From UBA1731 sp964440985 (lineage in GTDB: Bacteria; Verrucomicrobiota; Kiritimatiellia; RFP12; UBA1067), in contig CAYTWE010000001.1 in the NCBI GenBank assembly GCA_964440985.1, forward strand, positions 1 through 64,000: a stretch of 64,000 nt of DNA, read 5' to 3'. The translations under genes and the position numbers were made by a program. Shown here piece after piece: positions 63,341 through 64,000 of this stretch. The notes below the pieces were generated by a model that saw only the letters and a program-made list of their open reading frames with translations, ran no database searches and was not told the origin of the DNA. Positions within the stretch are counted from its first letter, which is position 1, and every line of letters starts with the position of its first letter.

Positions 63341-63370
63341 ATTGTCTCATAATGGTTTTTTTTTTGTCAA
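63341..63370 (-). promoter_or_regulatory. Candidate promoter of the four-gene catabolic operon
   Basis: A perfect TTGACA (63365-63370), then ten As, and GACAAT (63341-63346) at 18-base spacing. The -10 is only fair. Confidence 0.5.
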
Positions 63371-63434
63371 CAGGAAAGTGCCGCCCGGAATCTGCCAATG
63401 CTGCTCGGCGGGCGTATCCATCCGGTGGACATCG

Positions 63435-64000
63435 TCATCCGGACACGATCTGCGCGACGATGTCGCGACAATGCGTCGAGACGAAGAGGTATGCCGCCAC
63501 TGCATTGGACAGAAGGCTTGAGCCTATTGCGCAGAACGTGACATCGGTTGTACACGCAATCCAAAGAAGCACTCCGAGCAGGTTGCAGGCAAGTATCAGC
63601 GTCCAGGAGAACACCCGACCATACTCCTCGACATCTGGCTGCGTCTGCATGAGCGAACGTATCGTAAAGCAGAGATGGAAGCACCATGTAAACCCTACTG
63701 CGAACATCCACGCCCATGGAGCGGGGAATGGCGACGACGGGGCGACGAAACACATGACCGCACGGACCATGAGCGCAAGCAGGACGACCACCATCGTCCA
63801 GAACGGGAAAAAGTACGGCGCAAGGGTGATCCACACGTTCGATTTCGTCAGCTTCACGCTGCCTCCCTTTACGCCCACCTTCAGATCCGCAACCTTTGCG
63901 CCGAACGCCAGCCCCCACACGGCATGGGTCAGTTCATGCCCCAACACGTACAGACGCACTGGGTCGGACACGAAAAGCCGCATGGCAAGAAACGCAGCCA
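63435..64000 (-). CDS. M50-like membrane metalloprotease family protein, partial
   Basis: At least 183 residues; the frame stays open to the window edge (AAFLAM precedes the ATG at 63983), so the start is probably outside. The HELTH motif in VLGHELTHAVWGL is the zinc-binding helix, placed at the start of a multi-span protein with about four to five membrane helices, as in M50-like and related DUF3267-type proteins. The second metal ligand could not be located by eye. It may be an intramembrane protease or an inactive relative. It lies upstream of the catabolic operon on the same strand, separated by its promoter. Confidence 0.5.
   Translation of the reverse strand, partial: AAFLAMRLFVSDPVRLYVLGHELTHAVWGLAFGAKVADLKVGVKGGSVKLTKSNVWITLAPYFFPFWTMVVVLLALMVRAVMCFVAPSSPFPAPWAWMFAVGFTWCFHLCFTIRSLMQTQPDVEEYGRVFSWTLILACNLLGVLLWIACTTDVTFCAIGSSLLSNAVAAYLFVSTHCRDIVAQIVSG

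Overview
The window looks like part of a gut-type member of the PVC superphylum, most likely a Kiritimatiellae bacterium assembled from a metagenome. The grounds are giant exported proteins with autotransporter-type beta-strand repeats, LamG-bearing glycosidases, Tat- and Sec-exported catabolic enzymes, high GC (roughly 58-60% by eye), and a 100-N scaffold gap at 1353-1452. Taxonomy is inference; no rRNA is present.

Region 1 (1-12,500) holds a glycosyltransferase fragment, a broken AAA-ATPase-like gene and, on the plus strand, an exported glycan-degradation block: a two-LamG surface protein (split by the gap), a ComEC-type metallo-beta-lactamase-fold protein, a LamG-GH112 phosphorylase-like enzyme and a GH92 alpha-mannosidase fused to a tyrosine-phosphatase domain. 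It closes on a bidirectional hairpin shared with a convergent NYN/PIN-type protein.

Region 2 (12,500-27,800, mostly minus) has an 1806-residue beta-strand-repeat surface protein, an exported HAD phosphatase, pncC, pyrC, a GH78 rhamnosidase, dxr, a Tat-exported sugar isomerase-like protein, the nucleobase-salvage set upp-apt with vsr, and a FadL-type porin.

Region 3 (27,800-32,850, minus) is the translation operon tRNA-Thr-tuf-rpmG-tRNA-Trp-secE-nusG-rplK-rplA-rplJ-rplL. It ends in a strong terminator without rpoBC. A structured RNA candidate (6S-like) lies just upstream.

Region 4 (32,850-54,600, minus) has two long housekeeping operons. One runs from a NuoE/NuoF/GltD-type flavoprotein complex (Sporomusa-type transhydrogenase-like) through metG, pcnB, a TPR membrane protein and a zinc-finger protein to pheT. 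The other runs from era through TPR-ExbB-ExbD, pyrE, a CapD-like dehydratase, galU and a plant-type glucuronokinase homologue to pgpA. acpP stands alone.

Region 5 (54,700-63,400, minus) is a translationally coupled four-gene catabolic operon: beta-strand-repeat surface protein, GH123-like protein, Tat-exported phosphoesterase, GH78 rhamnosidase. An M50-like membrane protease runs off the right edge.

Taken together, exported GH112, GH92, GH123 and GH78 enzymes suggest degradation of host or fungal glycans (galacto-N-biose, mannose, GalNAc and rhamnose linkages). The most unusual points are the GH92-phosphatase fusion, the exported GH112 enzyme, the interlocked terminator-promoter ahead of upp, the 6S-like RNA, the glucuronokinase-GalU pair, and a shared C-terminal ending on three giant surface proteins.
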